Positions 1-10,146 are shown, counted from the stretch's first letter. The stretch: 64,000 nucleotides of DNA from an uncultured Clostridia bacterium (GCA_934129895.1 CAKOWY010000001.1:434001-498000); one strand, 5' to 3'. Translations and numbers: made by a program. Notes: generated from the sequence alone by a model not told the origin.

Positions 1-2088
1 TTGAAGCAATTCAGGTTTTGTCAAAGAATCAAATACTATTATTTCATCAATTCTATTTAAAAATTCAGGTCTAAAAACTTGCTTTAAATTTTCTTCTATT
101 TTATTATTATCAACAGTTTTCTTATCAAATCCTATTGAATTTGTATTTATATTTGAACCTGCATTTGATGTCATTATTATAATTGTATTTTGAAAACTAA
201 CTACATTTCCTTGTGAATCCGTAAGTTTTCCATCATCTAACACTTGCAATAAAATATTAAATACATCAGGATGAGCTTTTTCAATTTCATCAAATAATAT
301 AATTGAATATGGTTTTCTTTTTACTTTTTCAGTAAGTTGACCAGCATCATCATATCCAACATATCCTGGAGGAGCTCCTATAAGTTTGGCTGTTGAATGA
401 CTTTCCATATATTCAGACATATCTACTCTTATTATTGAATCTTCTGATCCAAACATCTCATAAGCTAAACTTTTTGCAAGTTCTGTCTTTCCAACTCCTG
501 TTGGTCCAACAAATATAAATGATGGTGGACGCTTTGTACTTTGAAGTCCTGCACGATTTCTTCTTATTGCTCTAGCAACTGCACTTACTGCCTTATCTTG
601 ACCTATAACTCTTTTATGGAGATTTGTTTCAAGATTTAAAAGTTTTTGTGTTTCTGCTTCTGTAATTTTTTTAACTGGTATTTTAGTCCAGTTTTCAATA
701 ACTTGAGCGATATCTTGAACTGTTAAAGATTTTAATTTTATTGTACTATTTATATGATCTATTTCTTCAATTAGTCTACATTCTCTTGTTTTCAAATCTG
801 CTGCTTTTTGATAATCTTCTGTAGAATCTGCTTGAGCGGCATCTTCTTTTTGTGCTTGAACTTCTGCTAATTCTTGTTTTAACATCTCTAATCTGAATAA
901 TTCTTTATTTTCAAGGTTTATTCTTGAACATGCTTCATCAAGAATATCAATTGCTTTATCTGGTAAAAATCTATCATGAATATATTTTTCAGACATAATT
1001 ACTGCTTGCTTTATAACATCATTAGAAATTTTTACTTTATGATATTCTTCATAATATTTTTTTATTCCTGTTAAAATAGAAATTGTATCATCAATATTTG
1101 GTTCTTCAACTAATACTTGTTGGAATCTTCTTTCTAATGCTGTATCTTTTTCAATATATTTTCTATACTCTCTTAATGTTGTTGTACCTATTAATTGAAT
1201 TTCTCCATTTGCTAAAGAAGGTTTTAAAATATTAGCAGCATTCATGGAATGTTCTCCATCACCAGCTCCTATAATATTATGAATTTCATCTATTACTAAG
1301 ATAATATTTTTAAATTCTTTACATTCATCAATAATACCTTTCATACGAGCTTCGAATTGCCCTCTAAATTGAGTTCCAGCAATTACTGAAGTCATATCAA
1401 GTAAATAAACTTCTTTATTTAACAATTTTGCAGGTACATTATTGTTTGCAATTTTTATAGCAAGCCCCTGAGCTATTGCTGTTTTTCCAACACCTGGTTC
1501 TCCTATTAAACATGGATTATTTTTTGTACGTCTATTTAAAATTTGTATAACTCTTTGTATTTCTTTATCACGTCCAATAACTATATCCAATTCATTGTTT
1601 TTTGCTTTTTCTGTTAAATTTGTTCCAAAAGTATCAAGATATTTCTTTTTCTTTTTTGCTTTTTTAGATTCAACTTTTACTTTTTGTCTACCACCATTTG
1701 TTTCTTCTTCATCTTTGGCTTTTGCATTCTTTGGTATAAAGTTTGCAAAAATTGAACCAATAGGAATTCCCATTGATATTCCATCTGGAGAAGAATTTTC
1801 ATCTTCATCAAGTCCTTCTTCATCTTGTTCAAAGTTATCAAGACTATCTATATTTTCGATTTTTAAACTTGAAGAAAGATCTTTAAACAAAGACTCCAAT
1901 TGTTTTGACATATTATTCATATCTATATTATTAGTAGGATTAGAATTATTTTGATTTGAAGTTTCTGGTACATCTAATCCACGTTCTTTTGCACATTCCC
2001 TACATAATCCTTCCATTGAAGAAACGCCATTTTCAATTTTGTTAATAAATACAACCGCAGTGCGTTTTTTACATTGTGAACATATCAT
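1..2088 (-). CDS. clpE: ClpE-type ATP-dependent Clp protease ATP-binding subunit (3' end cut by window)
   Basis: AAA+ unfoldase that feeds substrates to ClpP. I translated 696 codons from an ATG at 2088, with GAGGA about 10 nt upstream; the frame is still open at base 1, so the C-terminus is missing. The N-terminus carries a four-cysteine zinc finger (C3, C6, C29, C32) instead of the Clp_N repeats of ClpC, which is the ClpE layout. A low-complexity linker follows, then a first AAA+ module with Walker A GEPGVGKT at about 196-203. Next is a middle region with a UVR-like stretch (EDYQKAADLK), then a second AAA+ module with GPTGVGKTELAK. In other Gram-positives clpE belongs to the CtsR heat regulon (family knowledge); no CtsR site was searched for. 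A ClpC variant lacking Clp_N is the alternative name. Confidence 0.88.
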   Translation of the reverse strand, partial: MICSQCKKRTAVVFINKIENGVSSMEGLCRECAKERGLDVPETSNQNNSNPTNNIDMNNMSKQLESLFKDLSSSLKIENIDSLDNFEQDEEGLDEDENSSPDGISMGIPIGSIFANFIPKNAKAKDEEETNGGRQKVKVESKKAKKKKKYLDTFGTNLTEKAKNNELDIVIGRDKEIQRVIQILNRRTKNNPCLIGEPGVGKTAIAQGLAIKIANNNVPAKLLNKEVYLLDMTSVIAGTQFRGQFEARMKGIIDECKEFKNIILVIDEIHNIIGAGDGEHSMNAANILKPSLANGEIQLIGTTTLREYRKYIEKDTALERRFQQVLVEEPNIDDTISILTGIKKYYEEYHKVKISNDVIKQAVIMSEKYIHDRFLPDKAIDILDEACSRINLENKELFRLEMLKQELAEVQAQKEDAAQADSTEDYQKAADLKTRECRLIEEIDHINSTIKLKSLTVQDIAQVIENWTKIPVKKITEAETQKLLNLETNLHKRVIGQDKAVSAVARAIRRNRAGLQSTKRPPSFIFVGPTGVGKTELAKSLAYEMFGSEDSIIRVDMSEYMESHSTAKLIGAPPGYVGYDDAGQLTEKVKRKPYSIILFDEIEKAHPDVFNILLQVLDDGKLTDSQGNVVSFQNTIIIMTSNAGSNINTNSIGFDKKTVDNNKIEENLKQVFRPEFLNRIDEIIVFDSLTKPELLQ

Positions 2089-2225
2089 ATATTATAATTC
2101 CTCTTTTCTTTTTAGAATATTATATATTCTACATTAATTTTTCCAAATAGTCAATAGAAAATACATTTTAGGACTAGACAAATCAAAAAAAGTATGATAA
2201 TATAATCAAGATTGATAATTTATAT

Positions 2226-2308
2226 GCCAATGTGGCGGAACTGGCAGACGCACCAGACTCAAAATCTGGCGGGAAACCATGTGGGTTCGAGTCCCACCAT
2301 TGGTACCA
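2226..2308 (+). tRNA. tRNA-Leu(CAA)
   Basis: An 83-nt cloverleaf with a long variable arm (class II). The acceptor GCCAATG pairs with CATTGGT, and CCA is encoded. The anticodon stem CCAGA/TCTGG encloses loop CTCAAAA, giving anticodon CAA, which reads UUG. The T-arm is GTGGG/CCCAC around TTCGAGT. Confidence 0.95.
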
Positions 2309-2314
2309 AAAAAT

Positions 2315-2351
2315 ATAGTATTTAGTTTATTTTACTAATACTATTTTTTTT
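2315..2351 (+). terminator. Intrinsic terminator of tRNA-Leu
   Basis: The stem ATAGTATT(T)AGT pairs with ACTAATACTAT with one bulge, and a run of seven T follows. It lies six bases after the tRNA CCA. Confidence 0.8.
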
Positions 2352-2385
2352 GCTATTTTTTATGGGACTCGAAAAGGAGGATTAG

Positions 2386-2423
2386 AAAAAACAGACAAAT
2401 AATTTATAATTTGTCTGTTTTTT
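2386..2423 (-). terminator. Terminator of rpoBC (bidirectional shape)
   Basis: The stem AACAGACAAAT/ATTTGTCTGTT is flanked by A-runs on one side and T-runs on the other, so it can act on both strands. It sits five bases past the rpoC stop. Confidence 0.85.
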
Positions 2424-2427
2424 ATTA

Positions 2428-5400
2428 TTATTCAGTTATTTCTTGTTTTTCATCTTGGCTATTATCTGACATTTCATCAGAATCTATTTTATCATCTTCA
2501 CCTTCAACTTTAATTGTAACATCTTGATATCTCTTCATACCAGTACCTGCTGGAATTAATTTACCAATAATTACATTTTCTTTTAATCCTATTAGATTAT
2601 CTTCTTTACCTTTGATTGCAGCTTCTGTTAATACTCTTGTTGTTTCTTGGAATGATGCTGCTGATAAGAAGCTATCTGTTGCAAGTGATGCTTTGGTTAT
2701 ACCAAGTAAAGCTCTCTTTCCTTTTGCTGGACGTTTACCTTGTTCTATAGCCTCTTTATTCTTATCTTCAAATTCATACATATCAACCAATGAGCCTGGG
2801 AATAAATCTGTATCTCCTCCATCATCAATTCTAACCTTACGAAGCATTTGTCTTGCAATTACTTCAATGTGTTTATCATTGATATCAACACCTTGGTTCC
2901 TATATGCTTTTTGAATTTCAGAAATTACATATTCATAAACTCCTTCCGGTCCTTTTATAGCTAAAAGTTCAGCTGGGTTTATAGAACCTTCTATTAACGG
3001 ATCTGCAGCTTTTACTTCATCTCCATCTTTTACTTTTAATTTTGAACCAAATGGTATTGTATATGTTCTTGAATCATCTTTTGATGTAACAATTACTTCT
3101 AATCTCTTCTTTGATTCTGAAATCTTTACTGTTCCATCTATTTCTGTTATTACTGCAACTCCCTTTGGTTTTCTAGCTTCAAAGATTTCCTCTACTCTTG
3201 GAAGACCCTGTGTAATATCTGCAACACCAGCAACACCACCAGAGTGAATTGTTCTCATTGTTAACTGTGTACCAGGTTCACCAATTGATTGTGCCGCAAT
3301 AATACCAACAGATTCACCAATTGATACTAAATCTCTTCTTGCTAATCCCATACCATAACATTTTTGACATACTCCATGTTTTCCTCTACATGCAATTACA
3401 GAACGTACAACTGCTTTTGTAATTCCTGCATCTACTATACGTTGTGCAATTTCTTTATTAATCATTGTATTTGAATCTACAATGACTTCATTTGTTTGTG
3501 GATTTATTATATCATTTAATGGATATCTTCCTTCAAGTCTTTCAGCTAGTCCTTCAACTATTTGATTTCCATCTTTAATATCTTCTATTGTTAATCCATC
3601 TGTTGTTCCACAATCATGTTCTCTAACAATAATATCTTGTGATACATCAACTAATCTTCTTGTTAAGTATCCAGAGTCTGCTGTTCTTAAAGCTGTATCT
3701 GAAAGTCCTTTACGTGCACCATGTGATGATATAAAGTATTCCAACGCATCTAGTCCTTCACGGAAACATGACTTAATTGGTATTTCAACAGCTTTACCAG
3801 TTGTACTAGCCATAAGACCACGCATACCAGCTATCTGTCTTAATTGGTTCATGTTACCACGGGCTCCAGATTTAACCATCATATATATTGGATTTAGATC
3901 ATCAAAGTTTTCTTCCATTGCCTTACTTACATCATTTGTTGCCTTTTCCCAAATATTAACAACTGATTGATATCTTTCATCATCTGTTATTAAACCTCTT
4001 CTATATTGATTTCTTACTTTTTCAACTTGTTTATCTGCCTCTGCTAAAATGTCTTTTTTAGAATCTGGTACTTTTACATCTGCTACTGAGAATGTAATAC
4101 CTGCTAATGTTGAATATTTGAAACCTAATGCTTTGATATAATCTATAACTTCTGCTGATTCTACTAATCCGTGTTTCTCTATAACTCTATCGATTATAGT
4201 TCCCATTGATTTTTTCATTACAGCAAAGTTTATTTCATATTGGAATGGATCTTCTTTTCTATCAATAAATCCTAAATCTTGTGGAATTCCTTGATTGAAT
4301 ATAATTCTACCAACACTTGTTTCAACTTTCTTTGATTTCATCTCTCCATTAATTTCTTTTGTAATTCTTACAAAGATTTTTGCATGGATTGATACTGCAT
4401 TATTTTGTAATGCCATTATTGCTTCATCAGGATCCTTGAAATATTTTCCTTCTCCTAATTCTCCATCTAATGTCATTGTTAAATAATAACTTCCTAAAAT
4501 CATATCTAGTCTTGGTACAGCAACTGGCTTACCATCTTGTGGTTTTAATAAGTTATTTGTTGCAAGCATTAAGTATCTTGATTCTGCTTGTGCTTCTGGT
4601 GTTAATGGTAAATGTATAGCCATCTGGTCACCATCGAAGTCAGCATTAAATGCTTCACAAACTAATGCATGTAACTTAATTGCTCTACCTTCTACTAATA
4701 CTGGTTCGAATGCTTGTATACCAAGTCTATGTAGTGTTGGAGCACGGTTTAACATTACTGGGTGATCTTTAATAACTTCTTCTAGAATTCCCCATACTTC
4801 TGGGCTTAATCTTTCTACCATTCTTTTTGCACTTTTTATATTATGAGCTAAATGTCTTCCAACTAATTCTCTCATTACAAATGGTTTGAATAGCTCTATT
4901 GCCATTTCCTTTGGTAAACCACATTGATATATTTTCAATTCTGGTCCTACAACTATTACTGAACGTCCTGAATAATCAACACGTTTTCCTAATAAGTTTT
5001 GACGGAATCTACCTTGTTTTCCTTTTAATAAATCTGATAAAGATTTTAATGGTCTGTTTCCAGCACCTGTAACAGGTCTTCCTCTTCTTGAGTTATCTAT
5101 TAAAGCATCTACTGATTCTTGTAACATTCTCTTTTCATTTCTAACAATGATTTCTGGTGCTCCAAGTTCTAATAATCTCTTTAATCTGTTATTTCTGTTT
5201 ATAACTCTTCTATATAAATCATTTAAATCTGATGTTGCAAATCTACCACCATCTAATTGAACCATTGGTCTTAAATCTGGCGGAATTACTGGTACAACAT
5301 TCATTACCATCCATTCAGGTCTATTTCCTGATTGTAAAAATGCTTCAACTGTATCTAATCTTTTTATTAATTTTGCTTTTCTTTGTTCACTTGCATTTTC

Positions 5401-5994
5401 TATATCTTTTTCTATTTGTGCAGTTAATTTAGCTAAATCAATTTCTTCAAGTAATTTTCTTATAGCTTCTGCACCCATTTCTGCTTTGAATGATTTTTTT
5501 CCATATTTTTCTTCAGCTTCATGGTATTCCTTTTCTGTTAGTACTTGACATTTTTCTAGTCCAGATGTTCCTTTATCTGTTACTATATATGAAGCAAAAT
5601 ATATTACTTTTTCAAGATTTCTTGGTGAAATATCTAGCATCAATGCAATTCTACTTGGAATTCCTTTAAAATACCAAATATGAGCAACTGGTGCGGCTAA
5701 TTCAATATGTCCCATTCTTTCACGTCTTACTTTTGATTTTGTAACTTCTACTCCACATCTGTCACAAACAATTCCCTTATATCTCACTCTTTTATATTTA
5801 CCACAATGACATTCCCAGTCTTTTGTTGGACCAAATATTTTTTCACAAAATAATCCATCTTTTTCTGGTTTTAATGTTCTATAGTTTATTGTTTCTGGCT
5901 TCTTTACTTCACCTTTTGACCACTCTCTTATTTTCTCATCTGACGCAATTCCAATTTTTATTTTATTAAATATCTCTAATTCGTCTTCTTCCAT
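2428..5994 (-). CDS. rpoC: DNA-directed RNA polymerase subunit beta'
   Basis: Catalytic largest subunit of RNA polymerase, 1188 residues, a usual length for Firmicutes. The N-terminal zinc ribbon has C62, C64, C77 and C80. The active-site magnesium loop NADFDGDQ is in the middle third. The second zinc site is CGTTDG with CRGKHGVCQKC, followed by the bridge-helix/trigger-loop region (SIGEPGTQLTMRTIHSGG). The C-terminal tail is short and acidic. The start is ATG at 5994; GGGGGAC lies rather far upstream (about 14 nt). It is the second gene of an rpoB-rpoC operon, 115 nt behind rpoB, with a hairpin in the gap. Confidence 0.98.
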   Translation of the reverse strand: MEEDELEIFNKIKIGIASDEKIREWSKGEVKKPETINYRTLKPEKDGLFCEKIFGPTKDWECHCGKYKRVRYKGIVCDRCGVEVTKSKVRRERMGHIELAAPVAHIWYFKGIPSRIALMLDISPRNLEKVIYFASYIVTDKGTSGLEKCQVLTEKEYHEAEEKYGKKSFKAEMGAEAIRKLLEEIDLAKLTAQIEKDIENASEQRKAKLIKRLDTVEAFLQSGNRPEWMVMNVVPVIPPDLRPMVQLDGGRFATSDLNDLYRRVINRNNRLKRLLELGAPEIIVRNEKRMLQESVDALIDNSRRGRPVTGAGNRPLKSLSDLLKGKQGRFRQNLLGKRVDYSGRSVIVVGPELKIYQCGLPKEMAIELFKPFVMRELVGRHLAHNIKSAKRMVERLSPEVWGILEEVIKDHPVMLNRAPTLHRLGIQAFEPVLVEGRAIKLHALVCEAFNADFDGDQMAIHLPLTPEAQAESRYLMLATNNLLKPQDGKPVAVPRLDMILGSYYLTMTLDGELGEGKYFKDPDEAIMALQNNAVSIHAKIFVRITKEINGEMKSKKVETSVGRIIFNQGIPQDLGFIDRKEDPFQYEINFAVMKKSMGTIIDRVIEKHGLVESAEVIDYIKALGFKYSTLAGITFSVADVKVPDSKKDILAEADKQVEKVRNQYRRGLITDDERYQSVVNIWEKATNDVSKAMEENFDDLNPIYMMVKSGARGNMNQLRQIAGMRGLMASTTGKAVEIPIKSCFREGLDALEYFISSHGARKGLSDTALRTADSGYLTRRLVDVSQDIIVREHDCGTTDGLTIEDIKDGNQIVEGLAERLEGRYPLNDIINPQTNEVIVDSNTMINKEIAQRIVDAGITKAVVRSVIACRGKHGVCQKCYGMGLARRDLVSIGESVGIIAAQSIGEPGTQLTMRTIHSGGVAGVADITQGLPRVEEIFEARKPKGVAVITEIDGTVKISESKKRLEVIVTSKDDSRTYTIPFGSKLKVKDGDEVKAADPLIEGSINPAELLAIKGPEGVYEYVISEIQKAYRNQGVDINDKHIEVIARQMLRKVRIDDGGDTDLFPGSLVDMYEFEDKNKEAIEQGKRPAKGKRALLGITKASLATDSFLSAASFQETTRVLTEAAIKGKEDNLIGLKENVIIGKLIPAGTGMKRYQDVTIKVEGEDDKIDSDEMSDNSQDEKQEITE

Positions 5995-6031
5995 CTTTGT
6001 TTAGATGTCCCCCTTCTTTAATTTTTTGGGC

Positions 6032-6105
6032 ATTTCAAAACAGCTTAAGAGGCTGTCCACTGCTCCTGCAAACTTTTACGTCGCCTCTTTATTGCTTTTT
6101 GAAAT
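6032..6105 (-). ncRNA. Structured RNA hairpin between rpoB and rpoC
   Basis: On the transcribed strand ATTTCAAAA (6105-6097) pairs with TTTTGAAAT (6040-6032). AGC/GCT then pairs next to one bulged base, and AGAGGC/GCCTCT (6088-6083 with 6053-6048) pairs above a 29-nt G-rich loop, about 18 bp in all. No T-run follows, so it is not a terminator. A processing site or translational control element is possible. I do not recognise it as a known RNA family. Confidence 0.45.
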
Positions 6106-6109
6106 ATTA

Positions 6110-9100
6110 TTATTCAATTATATCATCATCATTATCAAGATTATCATTAGCTAAATCGCCATCATAGATACTCTCATCATCATCTAGATTGTCGTCATCA
6201 AATAGTTCATCACTATCTTCTTCATCGTCAATCATTTCATCTTCTTCATATCCATCTTCTAAATCTTCATGTATTAAAACATCATCTTCTGTTAATACTT
6301 TTTCTTTTTCAACATCTTCATAGTCTATTCCATCTTCAATATGTTCTTTTAATTCAAGCTCTTCATTATCTTCTGAAAATAATCTTACATCTAATCCTAA
6401 TGCTTGTAATTCTTTTACAAGAACTTTAAAGCTCTCTGGAACTCCTGGTTCTGGAATATTTTCACCTTTAACAATTGCCTCATAAGCTTTAACACGTCCT
6501 ACAACATCATCTGATTTTATTGTTAAGATTTCTTGTAATGTGTAAGCAGCACCATAAGCTTCTAGTGCCCATACTTCCATCTCTCCAAAACGTTGTCCAC
6601 CAAATTGTGCTTTACCTCCTAAAGGTTGTTGTGTTACTAATGAATATGGTCCTGTTGAACGAGCATGTATCTTATCATCTACTAAGTGATGTAGTTTTAA
6701 CATATACATTACACCAACTGTAATTGGGCTTGCAAATGGTTCTCCAGTTCTTCCATCATATAATGTTTGTTTTCCATCTGGTGATAATCCAGCTTCTTTT
6801 AATAATTCTTCTATTTCTTGGTCTGATGCACCATCAAATACTGGTGTTGAAACTTTCCATCCTAATGCTCTTGCAGCTGCTCCTAAATGAACTTCAAGAA
6901 TTTGTCCTAAGTTCATACGAGATGGTATACCTAATGGATTTAATAATATGTCTATTGGTGTTCCGTCTGGTAAGAATGGCATATCTTCTGCTGGTAATAT
7001 TCTTGAAATAACACCTTTATTACCATGACGTCCAGCCATCTTATCTCCAACTGATATCTTTCTCTTTGTAGCAATATAACATCTAATTACTTGATTTACT
7101 CCAGGACCTAATTCTTCTGAATTATCTCTTGTAAAGATTTTTACATCAACTATTGTTCCTGCTTCACCATGTGGTACACGAAGTGATGTATCTCTTACTT
7201 CTCTAGCTTTTTCTCCAAATATTGCACGAAGCAATCTTTCTTCTGCAGTTAAATCTGTTTCTCCTTTTGGAGTTACTTTTCCAACTAATATATCTCCAGG
7301 TCTTACTTCTGCACCTATTCTAATAATACCATTTTCATCAAGATCTTTTAATGCATCATCACCTATATTTGGAATATCTCTTGTTATTTCTTCTGGACCT
7401 AATTTTGTATCACGACATTCACAATCATATTCTTCAATATGTATTGATGTAAATATGTCTTCTTGTACTAATCTTTCATTTAAAAGAATAGCATCCTCAT
7501 AGTTGTAACCTTCCCATGTAGAGAATGCAACTAACATGTTTTTACCTAATGCCATTTCTCCATCTTTTGTTGCTGGTCCATCTGCTAAGGCATCACCTTT
7601 TTTAACTATCTCACCTTTTCTAACAATTGGTCTTTGATTTATACATGTTCCACCGTTTGTTCTCTTGAACTTACGTAATTTATGTACAACTGTTTTTCCA
7701 TTGTTATATTTCATAGTAATACTATCACCTGTAACTTTTTCTACAACACCATCTTCTTCAGCTAATATTAATATTCCTGAATCTTTTGCTGCTCTATATT
7801 CAATACCTGTTGCTATAATTGGTGCTTCTGATGTCATTAGTGGAACTGCCTGACGTTGCATGTTTGATCCCATTAAAGATCTCTTAGCATCATCATTTTC
7901 CAAGAATGGAATCATTGCTGCTGCAATTGATACTAATTGCTTTGGTGATACATCTATATATTGTACTAATTCTTTATCTACTTCAACAATTTCATTTTTA
8001 TGTCTTACACGTATACGTTTATTTACGAATGTTCCATCTTCATTCATTGGTTCAGATGCTTGAGCTATAATATAATTATCTTCAACATCTGCACTCATAT
8101 ATTCAACTATATCTGTTACTTTATGTGTTTCTGGATCTATTTTTCTATATGGTGTTTCAATAAATCCATATTCATTTATGTTAGCAAATGATGATAATGC
8201 TGAAATTAATCCAATGTTTGGGCCTTCTGGTGATTCTATTGGACATAATCTACCATAGTGTGTATAGTGAATATCACGAACTTCGAATCCAGCTCTTTCT
8301 CTTGAAAGACCTCCAGGTCCTAATGCTGAAATTCTTCTTTTATGTGTTAATTCTGAAAGTGGATTTGTTTGATCCATAAATTGTGATAACTGTGAACTTC
8401 CAAAGAATTCTCTTATTGATGATGTTATTGGTTTTGTATTTATCAATGTTTGTGGTGTTATAACATCTAAGTCTTGAATTGTCATTCTTTCACGAACTAC
8501 TCTTTCAAGTCTTGCTAAACCAATTCTAAATTGATTTTGTAATAATTCTCCTACACATCTAATTCTACGATTTGCTAAATGGTCTATATCATCTGCTTTT
8601 CCATATCCATTATGCATATTTAACAAATAGTTTACAGAAGCTATCATATCTTCTGTTGTTATATATTTAGGAATTAATTCTTCTATTCTATCTTTTAATG
8701 TTTTTAATAAATCTTCTTCTGAAGTATTTTCAATTATATTTTTTAATACTTCATAATTTACATATTCTTTAATGTGCAAACTACTTAAATCAACATTTGG
8801 TAATACTGCATGAATATTTACTATTCCATTACCAATTATTCTTATTCTCTTTTCAGAAATTTTGATATCAACAATATTTATACCTGCATTTTGTATTGCT
8901 TCTGCAGCTTCTTCTGTTATTATCTCACCAGCAGCAACAAATACTTCTCCAGTTTCTTTATCCATTATATCGTCAAAAGCTACTTGATTTTTAATTCTAT
9001 TTGCTATACTTAACTTTTGATTAAATTTATATCTTCCGACTTTTGCTAAATCATATCTTCTATTGTCAAAGAATAATCCGTTAAATAAACTTTTTGCAGC

Positions 9101-9850
9101 TTCTACTGTTGGTAATTCTCCTGGTCTTAATTTTTTATATATTTCTATTAAAGCTTCTTCACTTGTCTTTATTGGATCTTTTTGAATTGTTGTTTCTATT
9201 AATGAATCTTCTCCAAATAATGATCTTATTTGATCATCTGTTACAAGACCAATTGCTCTTAATAATGTTGTAATTGGAATTTTTCTAGTTCTATCTACAC
9301 GTACCCAGAACATATCATTTCCATCTGTTTCATATTCCAACCAAGCACCTCTTAATGGCATTATTGTTGATGTATATGTTTTCTTTCCTGTCTTTGTATC
9401 AAATATTTCATCATAATAACAACCTGGTGAACGAACTAACTGACTAACTACAACTCTTTCAGCTCCATTTATAATAAATGTTCCACTTTCTGTCATTAGA
9501 GGGAAATCACCTAAATAAATTTCTTGTTCTTTTATTTCTCCTGATTCACGATTTATTAATCTTACTTTTACGTGTAATCTTGTTGAATATGTAGCATCTC
9601 TTTCTTTTGCTTCTTCTTCTGTGTATTTTGTTTTGTCTTCCATATAATAGTCAAAAAATTCTAATACCAAGTTTCCAGAATAGTCTATGATTGGTGAAAT
9701 ATCTTTTAATACTTCTCCTAATCCTTCTTCAATAAACCAATCATAAGAATCTTTTTGAACTTTAATTAGATTTGGCATTTCTATGTAATCGCCAACTTTT
9801 GAAAAGTCTTTACGGGTTGTTCTTCCGAATTTAACATCTTTGATTTCCAA
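6110..9850 (-). CDS. rpoB: DNA-directed RNA polymerase subunit beta
   Basis: Second-largest RNA polymerase subunit, 1246 residues. Visible landmarks are the rifampicin-pocket region (SSQLSQFMDQTNPLSELTHK, then RRISALGPGGL), the CPIESPEGPNIG segment, and GDKMAGRHGNKGVIS. The C-terminal PLGGKAQFGGQRFGEMEVWA anchor precedes an acidic tail. That tail, roughly the last 60 residues, is almost all Asp/Glu and is longer than in typical Bacillus RpoB. The start codon is TTG at 9850, set by AAGGAG about 9 nt upstream; a TTG start is also used by B. subtilis rpoB. Upstream there is no rplL; instead there is a long leader and a dedicated promoter. Confidence 0.98.
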   Translation of the reverse strand: MEIKDVKFGRTTRKDFSKVGDYIEMPNLIKVQKDSYDWFIEEGLGEVLKDISPIIDYSGNLVLEFFDYYMEDKTKYTEEEAKERDATYSTRLHVKVRLINRESGEIKEQEIYLGDFPLMTESGTFIINGAERVVVSQLVRSPGCYYDEIFDTKTGKKTYTSTIMPLRGAWLEYETDGNDMFWVRVDRTRKIPITTLLRAIGLVTDDQIRSLFGEDSLIETTIQKDPIKTSEEALIEIYKKLRPGELPTVEAAKSLFNGLFFDNRRYDLAKVGRYKFNQKLSIANRIKNQVAFDDIMDKETGEVFVAAGEIITEEAAEAIQNAGINIVDIKISEKRIRIIGNGIVNIHAVLPNVDLSSLHIKEYVNYEVLKNIIENTSEEDLLKTLKDRIEELIPKYITTEDMIASVNYLLNMHNGYGKADDIDHLANRRIRCVGELLQNQFRIGLARLERVVRERMTIQDLDVITPQTLINTKPITSSIREFFGSSQLSQFMDQTNPLSELTHKRRISALGPGGLSRERAGFEVRDIHYTHYGRLCPIESPEGPNIGLISALSSFANINEYGFIETPYRKIDPETHKVTDIVEYMSADVEDNYIIAQASEPMNEDGTFVNKRIRVRHKNEIVEVDKELVQYIDVSPKQLVSIAAAMIPFLENDDAKRSLMGSNMQRQAVPLMTSEAPIIATGIEYRAAKDSGILILAEEDGVVEKVTGDSITMKYNNGKTVVHKLRKFKRTNGGTCINQRPIVRKGEIVKKGDALADGPATKDGEMALGKNMLVAFSTWEGYNYEDAILLNERLVQEDIFTSIHIEEYDCECRDTKLGPEEITRDIPNIGDDALKDLDENGIIRIGAEVRPGDILVGKVTPKGETDLTAEERLLRAIFGEKAREVRDTSLRVPHGEAGTIVDVKIFTRDNSEELGPGVNQVIRCYIATKRKISVGDKMAGRHGNKGVISRILPAEDMPFLPDGTPIDILLNPLGIPSRMNLGQILEVHLGAAARALGWKVSTPVFDGASDQEIEELLKEAGLSPDGKQTLYDGRTGEPFASPITVGVMYMLKLHHLVDDKIHARSTGPYSLVTQQPLGGKAQFGGQRFGEMEVWALEAYGAAYTLQEILTIKSDDVVGRVKAYEAIVKGENIPEPGVPESFKVLVKELQALGLDVRLFSEDNEELELKEHIEDGIDYEDVEKEKVLTEDDVLIHEDLEDGYEEDEMIDDEEDSDELFDDDNLDDDESIYDGDLANDNLDNDDDIIE

Positions 9851-10140
9851 AAAAAATCACTCCTTATAAAATATTAAGCAGCTTTTTGTTTCATAAGAAA
9901 ACTTGCCATTTAAAGAAAAATGCCACATTAATATGGCTTGGCTCATTTTCTTTTGAAGAATAACATTTATAATTAGAAAAATCCCTTCTTAAAATATATT
10001 ATTATAAAATTTTGAGTTCAGTCTGCTCTACTGCTCTCTACATTTTATTCTAAATATATCCAATTCTTATTTTTCTAAATTTTATCTATTTTGAACTAAA
10101 TTTGGTAATTGTAAAACCTTACCAATTCGCAAATTATACG
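9851..10140 (-). promoter_or_regulatory. Long structured 5' leader of rpoB
   Basis: About 290 nt lie between the predicted start site (near 10140) and the rpoB TTG. A 7-bp hairpin (TTGGTAA/TTACCAA, 10125-10119 with 10108-10102) sits close to the 5' end. A second structure at about 9914-9951 has an inner GCCATATT/AATGTGGC palindrome inside an AGAAAA/TTTTTCT stem. No peptide-coding start with a ribosome binding site is obvious. I do not recognise a catalogued riboswitch. Confidence 0.5.
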
Positions 10141-10146
10141 CATATT

